NCBI GenBank assembly: GCA_905203765.1
Contig: CAJKXC010000003.1
Span: 1 to 64,000, forward strand
Length of the DNA stretch: 64,000 bases
From: an uncultured Bacteroides sp.
GTDB taxonomy: Bacteria > Bacteroidota > Bacteroidia > Bacteroidales > Bacteroidaceae
Direction: 5' to 3'
A program made the position numbers and the translations under genes. Within the stretch, counting starts at the first letter, position 1, and each line of letters begins with the position of its first letter. The notes under the pieces are model-generated. The model was not told the origin of the DNA and did no database searches. It was given only the letters and a program-made list of their open reading frames with translations. Positions 32,581-41,047 of the stretch are shown here, piece after piece.

Positions 32581-33885
32581 ATGGCATCATTTGTAATTGA
32601 AGGAGGACACAGCCTTTCCGGTGACATCTACCCCCAAGGAGCGAAGAACGAGGTATTGCAGATTATCTGCGCCACGCTACTCACTGCCGAAGAGGTGACC
32701 GTGCACAACATCCCGGACATCCTGGACGTCAACAACCTCATCCAACTGATGCGGGACATGGGAGTCAGCGTATCAAAGAAAGGTATCGACACCTACAGCT
32801 TCCGGGCTGCCGACGTCGACTTCGCCTATCTGGAAAGTGACGCGTTCCTGAAGAAGTGTTCCAGTCTCCGCGGTTCCGTTATGCTGGTAGGGCCTATGGT
32901 AGCGCGCTTCGGCAAAGCCATGATATCCAAACCGGGCGGAGACAAGATAGGGCGTCGACGGCTGGACACCCACTTCATCGGTATTCAGAACCTGGGAGCC
33001 AACTTTGCCTACAACGCCACCCGCGAAATCTACGAAATATCCGCCGGACAACTGCATGGTACTTACATGCTGCTGGACGAGGCATCCGTAACAGGTACCG
33101 CCAACATCGTGATGGCAGCCGTACTTGCCAAAGGAAAGACCACTATTTACAACGCCGCCTGCGAACCCTACGTGCAGCAACTATGCAAGATGCTGAACCG
33201 GATGGGCGCCAGGATAGAGGGCATCGCTTCCAACCTTCTCACCATCGAAGGTGTGGATGAGTTGCACGGCACCGACCATACCATCCTGCCGGACATGATT
33301 GAAGTAGGCAGTTTCATCGGCATGGCCGCCATGACGAAAAGCGAACTGACCATCAAGAACGTATCGCACGAGAATCTGGGCATCATCCCCGACAGCTTCC
33401 GCCGCCTCGGCATCAAAATGGAGCAACGGGGAGACGACATCTACGTGCCGGCACAAGACAGTTACCAGATAGAGTCCTTCCTCGACGGCTCCATCATGAG
33501 CATAGCCGATGCTCCCTGGCCGGGACTGACGCCGGACCTGCTCAGTGTGATGCTGGTAGTTGCCACCCAGGCAAAAGGCAGCGTGCTGATTCATCAGAAG
33601 ATGTTTGAAAGCCGCCTGTTCTTCGTTGACAAGCTGATAGATATGGGAGCGCAAATCATTCTGTGCGACCCGCACCGTGCCGTTGTCATCGGACACGACC
33701 ACGGCTTCAAGCTACGCGGCGGCAATATGACCTCACCCGACATCCGTGCCGGCATCGCCCTGCTGATAGCCGCCATGAGTGCGGACGGCATCAGCCGCAT
33801 CCACAACATAGAGCAGATAGACCGCGGATACCAGAATATAGAAGGACGGCTGAACGCCCTCGGAGCAAGAATAACGAGAATATAA
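32581..33885 (+). CDS. murA: UDP-GlcNAc enolpyruvyl transferase MurA (Asp-type active site)
   Basis: First committed step of peptidoglycan synthesis: adds enolpyruvate to UDP-GlcNAc. 434 residues in the inside-out alpha/beta barrel family, with the conserved AKNEVLQ (Lys22, Asn23). At the flexible loop the sequence reads KPGGDKIGRRRLDTH where E. coli MurA has GGCTIGARPVDLH: Asp121 replaces the Cys that fosfomycin alkylates. Known in Mycobacterium and Chlamydia, this change gives fosfomycin insensitivity while keeping activity. murA overlaps rimM by one base (TAATG). It is the main essential cell-wall gene of the run. Confidence 0.93.
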   Translation: MASFVIEGGHSLSGDIYPQGAKNEVLQIICATLLTAEEVTVHNIPDILDVNNLIQLMRDMGVSVSKKGIDTYSFRAADVDFAYLESDAFLKKCSSLRGSVMLVGPMVARFGKAMISKPGGDKIGRRRLDTHFIGIQNLGANFAYNATREIYEISAGQLHGTYMLLDEASVTGTANIVMAAVLAKGKTTIYNAACEPYVQQLCKMLNRMGARIEGIASNLLTIEGVDELHGTDHTILPDMIEVGSFIGMAAMTKSELTIKNVSHENLGIIPDSFRRLGIKMEQRGDDIYVPAQDSYQIESFLDGSIMSIADAPWPGLTPDLLSVMLVVATQAKGSVLIHQKMFESRLFFVDKLIDMGAQIILCDPHRAVVIGHDHGFKLRGGNMTSPDIRAGIALLIAAMSADGISRIHNIEQIDRGYQNIEGRLNALGARITRI

Positions 33886-34421
33886 TGATAAAGAGAGAAG
33901 AAGTATATAAGATAGGTATATTCAACAAGCCGCACGGCATTCACGGAGAGTTGTCGTTCACCTTTACGGACGATATCTTCGACCGGGTGGAAGCGGATTA
34001 CCTGATATGCCTGTTGGACGGCATCCTGGTACCTTTCTTCTTGGAAGAGTACCGTTTCCGTTCCGATACGACCGCCCTCGTCAAGCTGGAAGGAGTGGAC
34101 ACGGCAGAACGTGCACGTATGTTCACCAACATCGAAGTCTACTTCCCCGCCAAGCATGCCGAAGACGCCGGACCGGAAGAACTGAGCTGGGACTTCTTCG
34201 TAGGTTTCCGCATGGAAGAGATACACCACGGCAGGCTGGGCGAAGTGACAGAGGTAGATACCTCTACCATCAACACCCTGTTTGTAGTGGACCATGAAGG
34301 AGAAGAACTGCTGATTCCGGCACAGGAAGACTTCATTGTCGATATAGACCAGAAGCATAAAGTAATTACGGTGGACTTGCCGGAAGGATTGCTGGCATTG
34401 GAAGAGACGGAAGAAGTGTGA
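33885..34421 (+). CDS. rimM: Ribosome maturation factor RimM
   Basis: 178 residues. Binds S19 and helps assemble the 30S head. The N-terminal RimM barrel (EEVYKIGIFNKPHGIHGELS) and the C-terminal PRC-barrel (DFFVGFRMEEIHHGRLGEVT, LIPAQEDFIVDID) are both present. The ATG at 33885 shares its A with the murA stop codon, so an upstream reading in the same frame (starting inside murA) is rejected. Translationally coupled to murA. Confidence 0.95.
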   Translation: MIKREEVYKIGIFNKPHGIHGELSFTFTDDIFDRVEADYLICLLDGILVPFFLEEYRFRSDTTALVKLEGVDTAERARMFTNIEVYFPAKHAEDAGPEELSWDFFVGFRMEEIHHGRLGEVTEVDTSTINTLFVVDHEGEELLIPAQEDFIVDIDQKHKVITVDLPEGLLALEETEEV

Positions 34422-34423
34422 AC

Positions 34424-34451
34424 AGTGATTAGGGGTTAATGATTAGTGATT
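34424..34451. repeat. Heptad repeat, AGTGATT type
   Basis: Four 7-nt units (AGTGATT, AGGGGTT, AATGATT, AGTGATT) in the rimM-M23 gap, the same family as the array before murA. Confidence 0.8.
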
Positions 34452-34469
34452 TGTTTATAAAGCTATAAG

Positions 34470-35342
34470 GTGGCAATAAAGAAGAAGAACAAGAAACGGA
34501 GCAAGGCTTTTTGGAACAACATCAAGTTCAAATATAAGCTGACCATCATCAACGAGAATACGCTCGAAGAGGTGGCAGGGTTGCGTGTGTCCAAGCTGAA
34601 CGGTATTTCCGTATTGCTCTCCCTGCTTACGGTCTTGTTTCTGGTAGCTGCCGTCATCATCACCTTCACCCCGCTACGCAACTACCTGCCCGGTTACATG
34701 AACAGTGAAATCCGTGCCCAAGTGGTAGAGAATGCCTTGCGTGCAGACTCGCTCCGCCTGCTGGTAGAGCGCCAGAACCTGTACATCATGAACATCCAGG
34801 ACATCTTTCAGGGTAAGATAAAAGCAGATACCGTTCACTCCATAGACTCGCTGACCAACGTGCGCGAAGACTCGCTGATGGAACGCACCCAACGCGAAGC
34901 CGAGTTCCGCAAGCAATACGAAGAAACGGAAAAGTACAACCTGACAACGATTACGGCACACCCCGAAGTGGATGGACTGATATTCTACCGCCCCACCCGC
35001 GGCATGATATCCTCGCCTTTCAACGCCGAGCAGAAGCACTTCGGTACCGATATTGCCGCCAACCCGGGTGAGAGCGTACTGGCAACACTGGACGGTACCG
35101 TCATACTGAGCACCTACACCGCCGAAACCGGTTATCTGATAGAGATACAGCACAATCAGGATTTAGTATCCGTCTACAAGCATTGCGGTTCCCTTCTGAA
35201 GAACGCAGGCGATGCAGTGAAAGCCGGCGAAGCCATCGCATTAGTGGGAAATACCGGACAACTGTCCACCGGCCCGCATCTCCACTTCGAGCTATGGCAT
35301 AAAGGCAGGGCGGTGAATCCGGAACTGTATATTGTATTTTAG
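34470..35342 (+). CDS. M23-family metallopeptidase, membrane anchored
   Basis: 290 residues from a GTG start (no nearer ATG matches the pattern). A basic cytoplasmic N-terminus (AIKKKNKKRSKAFWNNIKF) precedes one membrane helix (about 47-70). A coiled-coil stem follows (about 85-160), then the LytM/M23 domain with zinc ligands in HFGTDIAANPGE and PHLHFELWHKG. M23 domains cut peptidoglycan cross-links or act as amidase activators. Its place between rimM and dxr is a feature of this run; the cell-wall role suits the nearby murA. Substrate not known. Confidence 0.88.
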   Translation: MAIKKKNKKRSKAFWNNIKFKYKLTIINENTLEEVAGLRVSKLNGISVLLSLLTVLFLVAAVIITFTPLRNYLPGYMNSEIRAQVVENALRADSLRLLVERQNLYIMNIQDIFQGKIKADTVHSIDSLTNVREDSLMERTQREAEFRKQYEETEKYNLTTITAHPEVDGLIFYRPTRGMISSPFNAEQKHFGTDIAANPGESVLATLDGTVILSTYTAETGYLIEIQHNQDLVSVYKHCGSLLKNAGDAVKAGEAIALVGNTGQLSTGPHLHFELWHKGRAVNPELYIVF

Positions 35343-35375
35343 AGTAATAAGGTGATAAACCGAATTAGTGATAAA

Positions 35376-36527
35376 ATGAAGAAACAAATAGCTATACTTG
35401 GCTCTACCGGTTCCATCGGCACGCAAGCCCTTCAGGTCATCGAAGAACATCCCGACCAGTACGAGGCATATGTGCTGACCGCCAATAACCGCGTAGACGA
35501 TCTCATTGCCCAGGCACGCAAGTTCAAGCCCGAAGCAGTGGTGATAGCCAACGAATCGAAATACCTGCAACTGAAAGAAGCCCTTGCCGACCTGCCCATT
35601 AAGGTATATGCAGGCGAAGAGGCGCTTTGCCAGATAGTAGCGGAAACTCCCATCGACATCGTGCTCACCGCCATGGTGGGCTATGCCGGACTGAGACCGA
35701 CCATGAACGCCATACGCGCACGCAAGGCGATAGCCCTGGCAAACAAAGAAACCCTGGTGGTGGCGGGAGAGCTTATCAACGACCTGGCACGTTTCAGCGG
35801 CACGCCCATCCTCCCCGTCGATTCCGAACATTCCGCCGTATTCCAGTGTTTAGCCGGAGAGATAGGCAACCCGATAGAGAAAGTGATACTGACCGCTTCC
35901 GGCGGCCCCTTCCGCACCTGCACAATGGAACAACTGGCAAACGTCACCAAGGCGCAGGCGCTGAAACACCCCAACTGGGACATGGGCGCCAAGATAACGA
36001 TAGACTCCGCCTCGATGATGAACAAAGGATTCGAGGTGATTGAGGCGAAATGGCTGTTTGGCGTGCGCCCCGACCAGATAGAGGTGGTGGTACACCCGCA
36101 ATCCGTCATCCACTCCATGGTACAGTTTGAGGATGGTGCCGTAAAGGCACAGTTGGGCATGCCGGATATGCGCCTGCCCATCCAGTATGCCTTTTCCTAT
36201 CCGGACAGACTGAAAGCATCTTTCCCGCGCCTGGACTTCAAGCAATGCACGGAACTGACGTTCGAGCAACCGGACACAACACGTTTCCGCAACCTGGCAC
36301 TCGCCTACGAAGCCCTGCACCGTGCCGGAAATATGCCGTGCATAGTCAATGCCGCCAACGAAGTAGTGGTAGCCGCCTTCTTGCGGGATGAGATTTCGTT
36401 CCTCGGCATGAGCGACGTGATAGAAAAGACGATGTCGCGCGTATCCTATATACAGAGGCCTACTTACGAGGACTATGTGGCAACGGATGCGGAAGCGCGG
36501 CGGATAGCTAAAGAAATGATTGATTAG
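35376..36527 (+). CDS. dxr: 1-deoxy-D-xylulose-5-phosphate reductoisomerase
   Basis: Second step of the non-mevalonate isoprenoid pathway: makes methylerythritol phosphate using NADPH. 383 residues. NADPH fold AILGSTGSIGTQALQVI at the N-terminus; metal and substrate residues in ILPVDSEHSAVFQCL and ASGGPF; the active-site loop MNKGFEVIEAKWLF. The ATG at 35376 fits the family start; an in-frame GTG at 35352 is less likely. Target of fosmidomycin in other bacteria. Part of the tsaB-rseP run. Confidence 0.95.
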   Translation: MKKQIAILGSTGSIGTQALQVIEEHPDQYEAYVLTANNRVDDLIAQARKFKPEAVVIANESKYLQLKEALADLPIKVYAGEEALCQIVAETPIDIVLTAMVGYAGLRPTMNAIRARKAIALANKETLVVAGELINDLARFSGTPILPVDSEHSAVFQCLAGEIGNPIEKVILTASGGPFRTCTMEQLANVTKAQALKHPNWDMGAKITIDSASMMNKGFEVIEAKWLFGVRPDQIEVVVHPQSVIHSMVQFEDGAVKAQLGMPDMRLPIQYAFSYPDRLKASFPRLDFKQCTELTFEQPDTTRFRNLALAYEALHRAGNMPCIVNAANEVVVAAFLRDEISFLGMSDVIEKTMSRVSYIQRPTYEDYVATDAEARRIAKEMID

Positions 36528-36550
36528 GCTATAGTATTATAAACAAATAA

Positions 36551-36566
36551 ATTAGTAGATTATTAG
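36551..36566. repeat. Two octads before rseP
   Basis: ATTAGTAG and ATTATTAG stand directly before the rseP ATG at 36567, the shortest case of the repeats that end at start codons. Confidence 0.6.
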
Positions 36567-37901
36567 ATGGAAACATTCTTGATTCGTGCCCTGCAACTCG
36601 TTATGAGCCTTTCGCTGCTCGTTATCGTTCATGAAGGGGGGCACTTTCTCTTCGCCCGACTATTCAAAACCCGCGTTGAAAAGTTCTGTTTATTCTTCGA
36701 CCCGTGGTTCACACTATTCAAATTCAAACCCAAAAACAGTGAAACGGAATACGGCATCGGATGGCTGCCCCTGGGCGGCTATGTGAAAATTGCCGGCATG
36801 ATAGACGAGTCTATGGACACCGAACAAATGAAACAGCCCATGAAGCCGTGGGAGTTTCGTGCCAAACCGGCATGGCAACGCCTGCTCATTATGATAGGCG
36901 GCGTGCTGTTCAACTTCCTGCTGGCACTGTTCATCTACTCCATGATCCTCTTTACCTGGGGCGACGAATACGTTCCGGTACAGCAGGCTCCGTTGGGTAT
37001 GGACTTCAACGAGACCGCCAAAGCAGTCGGTTTCCGCGACGGCGACGTGCTGATCTCTGCCGACGGCGTTCCCTTCGAGCGCATGGGCGGTGACTTGCTG
37101 ACCGCCGTAGTCGATGCCCGCCAGGTAACCGTACTGCGCGACGGAGAAGAGGCTTCCGTATATATCCCCGAAGATATGATGAACCGCCTGCTGGCGGACA
37201 GCGTCCGTTTCGCTTCCTTCCGTTATCCGTTCGTCATCGACAGTATCATCGCCGGACGCCCCGCAGCTATAGCCGGGCTTCAAGTAGGAGACAGTATCAC
37301 GGCAATGAACGGCAAAAAGATTGCCTACTTCGATTTCAAAGAAGAGTTGATGAACCGGAAGAAAGCCAACAGCGCAGACCGTGACATCACGTTGACCTAC
37401 GTGCGCAACGGAGTAACCGATACGCTGACGCTGACTGCCGATTCCCTTTATGAGATAGGTATAGCAGCACGCACAATGACCGACCGGCTGCTACCCGTTG
37501 TGAAAAAGGAATACAGCTTCCTGGCTTCCTTCCCTGCCGGGATAGAACTGGGAGTAAGCACCCTGAAAGGGTATGTAGGCCAGATGAAATACCTCTTCTC
37601 CAAAGAAGGAGCCAAGCAGTTGGGTGGTTTCGGAACCATCGGCAGCATCTTCCCCGCAACGTGGGATTGGCACCAGTTCTGGTACATGACGGCATTCCTT
37701 TCCATTATCCTTGCCTTCATGAACATCCTGCCCATTCCGGCATTGGACGGCGGACACGTACTGTTCCTGATATACGAAATCGTAGCGCGCCGCAAGCCGA
37801 GCGACAAGTTCATGGAACGGGCGCAGATGGTGGGAATGTTCCTGCTCTTCGGCCTGCTGATATGGGCAAACTTCAATGATATTCTAAGATTCTTCTTCTG
37901 A
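36567..37901 (+). CDS. rseP: RseP-type site-2 membrane protease
   Basis: Zinc metalloprotease that cuts membrane-spanning substrates such as anti-sigma factors. 444 residues. The catalytic HEGGH motif is at 22-26 inside the first helix. One or two PDZ-type regions lie between about 120 and 300 (GMDFNETAKAVGFRDGDVLI, GRPAAIAGLQVGDSI). The LDGGHVLF motif near 400 supplies the third metal ligand. Four membrane segments. Last gene of the tsaB-rseP run; ends at a strong palindrome cluster. The substrate cannot be told from the sequence. Confidence 0.92.
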   Translation: METFLIRALQLVMSLSLLVIVHEGGHFLFARLFKTRVEKFCLFFDPWFTLFKFKPKNSETEYGIGWLPLGGYVKIAGMIDESMDTEQMKQPMKPWEFRAKPAWQRLLIMIGGVLFNFLLALFIYSMILFTWGDEYVPVQQAPLGMDFNETAKAVGFRDGDVLISADGVPFERMGGDLLTAVVDARQVTVLRDGEEASVYIPEDMMNRLLADSVRFASFRYPFVIDSIIAGRPAAIAGLQVGDSITAMNGKKIAYFDFKEELMNRKKANSADRDITLTYVRNGVTDTLTLTADSLYEIGIAARTMTDRLLPVVKKEYSFLASFPAGIELGVSTLKGYVGQMKYLFSKEGAKQLGGFGTIGSIFPATWDWHQFWYMTAFLSIILAFMNILPIPALDGGHVLFLIYEIVARRKPSDKFMERAQMVGMFLLFGLLIWANFNDILRFFF

Positions 37902-37916
37902 TAATCAGAGCATAAA

Positions 37917-38026
37917 AAACGCATCATCCGTTCGTGTAAAACGGATGATGCGTTTGGGTGAAATAGATGATGCGTTTGAGGCAAACAGATGGTCTGTTTG
38001 GGGCAAACGCATCATCTGTTTTTTTA
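37917..38026. terminator. Multi-hairpin bidirectional terminator with repeats
   Basis: Hairpin 1: 37917-37932 with 37940-37955 (16 bp, GCATCATCC core, perfect). Hairpin 2: AGATGATGCGTTT (37965-37977) with its complement at 38005-38017, enclosing AAACAGA/TCTGTTT (37983-37999). Then a T-run. GATGATGCGTTT occurs in both hairpins. The region sits between convergent rseP and ddh. Confidence 0.8.
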
Positions 38027-38033
38027 GTATGCC

Positions 38034-38933
38034 TTATACCAGGTGTCCGATCCACTCTTCGCGGTCGCCTGGAAGGAGATCGATGACCGGAATTTCGACC
38101 ATTGTATAGCATCCCGGCTGCTGACGCATAGCGGCGCGAGCCACGCATACCAGCACCTGCGCCGTAAGGGCGGGGTTGTTGATGCGCATGTTGAATTCGA
38201 AGAGCTGGTTCTGTGTCTTGCCCGATACACCTTTACGGGTCAGGTTCACACCGTGTCCCATATCCAGCAGTGCATCTACGCTCGGCACCAGTTTCACGTG
38301 GGTTTCGTCATTCACAAAGTACGGGTCTGCCTTGATGGCGGCGGCTACCTTGTCAAATTCGTAACCGTCTTTCAGTTCGATGTAAACCATACGGCGATGG
38401 ATGCCCGTTCCGGTGGGGATGGTCATGGAGAGAGCCGCCTTCACACCGTCGATAGCCTTCACTGCTACCGTATGTCCCATGCTCATGCCAGGGCCGAAGT
38501 TCGTGTAAGTGATGCCCTTCGGTGCGATGGCTTCGAGCAGCGTGCGGACAACGGAGTCACTACCCGGGTCCCAGCCGGCAGAAATGATGGATACGGTATT
38601 GTGAGCCTTTGCTTCCGCATCCAGTGTACGGCGCAGGGCGGTGATTCCGGTATGGATGTCGAAGCTATCGACGGTATGGATGCCTAATGCCAGAATTTCT
38701 TTGGCATACTTCTCTACACTGCGTGTAGGCGTGCAAAGGATGGCGACATCTACGCCTTCCAGTTCCTGGATATTCTTTACGACGGGGTAATTGCTCAATT
38801 CTTCAGGGCGGTTTTCTGCTCCGGCACGGCGTACTACACCGGCTACCTCAAAGTCGGGAGCTGCTTGCAGGGCTTCGAGTACGAAGTGCCCGATATTGCC
38901 ATAGCCAACGATGGCTGCTCTTACTTTTTTCAT
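38034..38933 (-). CDS. ddh: meso-Diaminopimelate dehydrogenase
   Basis: One-step reductive amination giving meso-DAP for lysine and peptidoglycan from L-tetrahydrodipicolinate. 299 residues. NADPH fold AAIVGYGNIGHFVLEAL at the N-terminus, then VDVAILCTPTRS and IISAGWDPGSDS, a family signature of Ddh. The C-terminal substrate part includes MGHGVNLTRKGVSG. The enzyme is common in Bacteroides, where it replaces the succinylase route. Monocistronic; the upstream gap holds no clear consensus box. Confidence 0.93.
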   Translation of the reverse strand: MKKVRAAIVGYGNIGHFVLEALQAAPDFEVAGVVRRAGAENRPEELSNYPVVKNIQELEGVDVAILCTPTRSVEKYAKEILALGIHTVDSFDIHTGITALRRTLDAEAKAHNTVSIISAGWDPGSDSVVRTLLEAIAPKGITYTNFGPGMSMGHTVAVKAIDGVKAALSMTIPTGTGIHRRMVYIELKDGYEFDKVAAAIKADPYFVNDETHVKLVPSVDALLDMGHGVNLTRKGVSGKTQNQLFEFNMRINNPALTAQVLVCVARAAMRQQPGCYTMVEIPVIDLLPGDREEWIGHLV

Positions 38934-39083
38934 TCTTTTGCTGGTTTTGATTATCAGTTTTCTATTTTATCGGCACAAAAGTAAGCATTTTCATTCACTT
39001 TTACCACAGAGTAGCACAGAGTTTCACAGAGTTTTTTCTTTTTTTAGTGACTGAAAGTTCAATAATAATTCCTACATTCGCGG

Positions 39084-39109
39084 AATGATAATGTGATAAT
39101 GCGCCAATG
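39084..39109. repeat. Octad repeat overlapping the ruvA start
   Basis: AATGAT, AATGTGAT, AATGCGCC and AATG follow in 6/8/8 spacing; the ATG of ruvA at 39107 is the last unit. Confidence 0.6.
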
Positions 39110-39709
39110 ATAGAATACATTAAAGGCGGAATTGCCGAGCTGAGTCCGGCAACCGCAGTGATAGACTGTAACGGACTGGGATATGCCGTCAATATTTCCC
39201 TGAATACCTACGCTGCCATCCAGGGCAAGAAGGAGTGCAAACTCTATATATACGAAGCCATCCGCGAAGATGCCTATATCCTCTACGGCTTTGCCGACAA
39301 GCAAGAACGGGAGCTCTTCCTGTTGCTGATCTCCGTATCGGGCATCGGCGGCAACACCGCCCGCATGATTCTCTCGGCACTCTCGCCTGCCGAACTGGTC
39401 AGCGTCATCAGCACCGAGAATGCCAACCTGCTGAAAACCGTGAAAGGTATCGGACTGAAAACCGCCCAACGCGTGATTGTAGACCTGAAAGACAAAATAA
39501 AGACCGGCAGCATAGCCGCAGGCACAGCCGGAACAATGGACACACTGATGCCCGCCGCCAATGCGCAGGTGCAGGAAGAAGCAATCGCCGCCCTCACCAT
39601 GCTGGGCTTTGCGCAAGCCCCTTCACAGAAGGTGGTACTCGCCATCCTGAAGGAAGATCCCGCCGCACCGGTGGAGCAGGTAATAAAATTGGCATTGAAG
39701 AGATTATAA
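39107..39709 (+). CDS. ruvA: Holliday junction branch migration protein RuvA
   Basis: Tetrameric junction-binding protein that loads the RuvB motor. 200 residues, the family length. Domain I OB-fold (MIEYIKGGIAELSPATAVID), domain II HhH motifs (LISVSGIGGNTARMILSAL and LKTVKGIGLKTAQRVIVDL), and domain III after a flexible linker (about 135-155) with EEAIAALTMLGFAQAPSQK. All parts are intact. Transcribed with the 39801 gene downstream, 91 bases away. ruvB is not in the window. Confidence 0.96.
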   Translation: MIEYIKGGIAELSPATAVIDCNGLGYAVNISLNTYAAIQGKKECKLYIYEAIREDAYILYGFADKQERELFLLLISVSGIGGNTARMILSALSPAELVSVISTENANLLKTVKGIGLKTAQRVIVDLKDKIKTGSIAAGTAGTMDTLMPAANAQVQEEAIAALTMLGFAQAPSQKVVLAILKEDPAAPVEQVIKLALKRL

Positions 39710-39800
39710 AAATCTTCACCGGTACAGCAAACATTTTCATCCGGTTATCATTATTGTATATTAAAATGTATTACCTTTACCGGAAACAAATGAACAAACA

Positions 39801-40796
39801 ATGATGACAATCAGCATGAAACGTTGGTTGGGAGCCAATGAACGCACACGCGTGCTACCCACCGACAAGTGGTACTTGGACTTTGCCATAAAAAGTCTCC
39901 CCATAGTCCGGCAGTCTGCCTTATATAAATACGAAGACGACGAATCAAAGGTAGATGCTGCCATCAGCCTCGCCATGTACTTCCAGGACGCCATTGCCCA
40001 AAACGGCGGATGGAAAGCATTCTCGAATGCATACTACGAAAGATACGGAAGTTATCTCCCATTCTATAAGCTGACCGATGACTATGTTCCCGACGAAATC
40101 AACAAAGAGGACATCGCATTCGTCTTATGGACTCTGTATTCGCAAGTCGGCTTCTGGAACGTTGAAGATTATACCTTGTTCGATCCGTTGGATGAGGATC
40201 TGTTGGCATTAAGTCAGACCATCTATGAAATGATGGATGCCTGCTTTGAAGAAGCCCCCGTCAGTGAAGGGGAATCCGGCATCGCTTGGGTAATGGGAGT
40301 AGACTTGCTGGATATAGACAACTCGCCATTGCCGGAAATTAAGCCGGATACGAAGCTGAGTAAGGACGTGATGCATTGCCTGGAGTATAGCAAAGGAAAT
40401 CCGTTGCTCTATTTTGCTACCTACGAGGAACTATGCACTTTCTTTGTCGAAGTACTGAAGTGGGAGAATAAACCGGATTCCCTGCTACCCGACCTGAAGG
40501 ACGAGGAAGAGTTCGTGATTTATGCCAATGCCAAGGGAATGCTCGTTGCACACGGTGTAGCCGCCTTCTTCTGCGAAGAGCGCAATCCGATGTACGATGC
40601 CAAGCGGGCTGCCGAAATAGGTTATTGCCTGTTCTGCGAGCCGGGAGCTTGCCCCTTCGACTTAGTGAAGTATGGAATGGCGAAAGATCTTCTGCCCGAA
40701 GTGACACTTCCCTTCCCCAACGGAAGAGAGTTGTTACTTCAGAATTGGGACTTCATAGCCCGTTACTATCTATGCGAGTATTATGAGGGGGAATAA
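39801..40796 (+). CDS. Bacteroidota protein, possibly DUF3843
   Basis: 331 residues, cytoplasmic, no signal peptide. The N-terminal MKRWLGANERTRVLPTDKWY resembles the start of DUF3843 proteins, but I am not certain of the match. Cys-rich stretch near the end (YCLFCEPGACPFDLVKYGM). Acidic overall. Not recognised functionally. The last 14 bases overlap a small basic ORF in another frame (40783-40908). The start could also be the ATG five codons later. Confidence 0.5.
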   Translation: MMTISMKRWLGANERTRVLPTDKWYLDFAIKSLPIVRQSALYKYEDDESKVDAAISLAMYFQDAIAQNGGWKAFSNAYYERYGSYLPFYKLTDDYVPDEINKEDIAFVLWTLYSQVGFWNVEDYTLFDPLDEDLLALSQTIYEMMDACFEEAPVSEGESGIAWVMGVDLLDIDNSPLPEIKPDTKLSKDVMHCLEYSKGNPLLYFATYEELCTFFVEVLKWENKPDSLLPDLKDEEEFVIYANAKGMLVAHGVAAFFCEERNPMYDAKRAAEIGYCLFCEPGACPFDLVKYGMAKDLLPEVTLPFPNGRELLLQNWDFIARYYLCEYYEGE

Positions 40797-40908
40797 AGAC
40801 GCAACTCCCCGCCCCAAGCGGACCGACAAGGCTAAACCAACCGGAAAACGGATTGGCAAATCAAAGCCTTCGAAGGCGAATAATCAGCTTAACAGAAGGG
40901 TGAAATAA
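40783..40908 (+). CDS. Small highly basic 41-residue ORF
   Basis: ATG inside the 3' end of the preceding gene, in another frame. The product begins MRGNKDATPRPKRTDKAKPT; about a third of its residues are Lys or Arg, with frequent Pro and Gly. No family recognised. It lies directly past a G5 run at the overlap, so it could be a separate microprotein, a frameshift tail of the upstream protein, or chance. Its regular amino-acid bias over 41 codons favours coding. Confidence 0.4.
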   Translation: MRGNKDATPRPKRTDKAKPTGKRIGKSKPSKANNQLNRRVK

Positions 40909-40916
40909 ATGGGAAT

Positions 40917-41042
40917 TTAGCGCGCTGTGCGCGCTAAGCTACGAGTGACAAGCTACAAGTTGCTGCGCTATTACGCCGCAAGGTACTTGTCACTGGTAGC
41001 TTGTAGCTCGTCAACCTAATTTAGCGGCTTCGCCGCTAAATT
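40917..41042. repeat. Three-hairpin palindrome array
   Basis: TTAGCGCGC tgt GCGCGCTAA (40917-40937); a long imperfect hairpin 40938-41000 (AGTGACAAG and TACAAGT arms); AATTTAGCGGC ttc GCCGCTAAATT (41018-41042). No ORF. Fills the gap between convergent genes and probably stops transcription from both sides. Confidence 0.75.
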
Positions 41043-41047
41043 ATCAT

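Noticed and set aside
33663..33884. Upstream extension of rimM into murA
   Set aside because: Arg/His-rich out-of-frame reading of murA; the TAATG overlap gives the real start.
34422..34469. Programmed element between rimM and the M23 gene
   Set aside because: Explained by the heptad array and a GTG start; no extra stem or slippery site seen.
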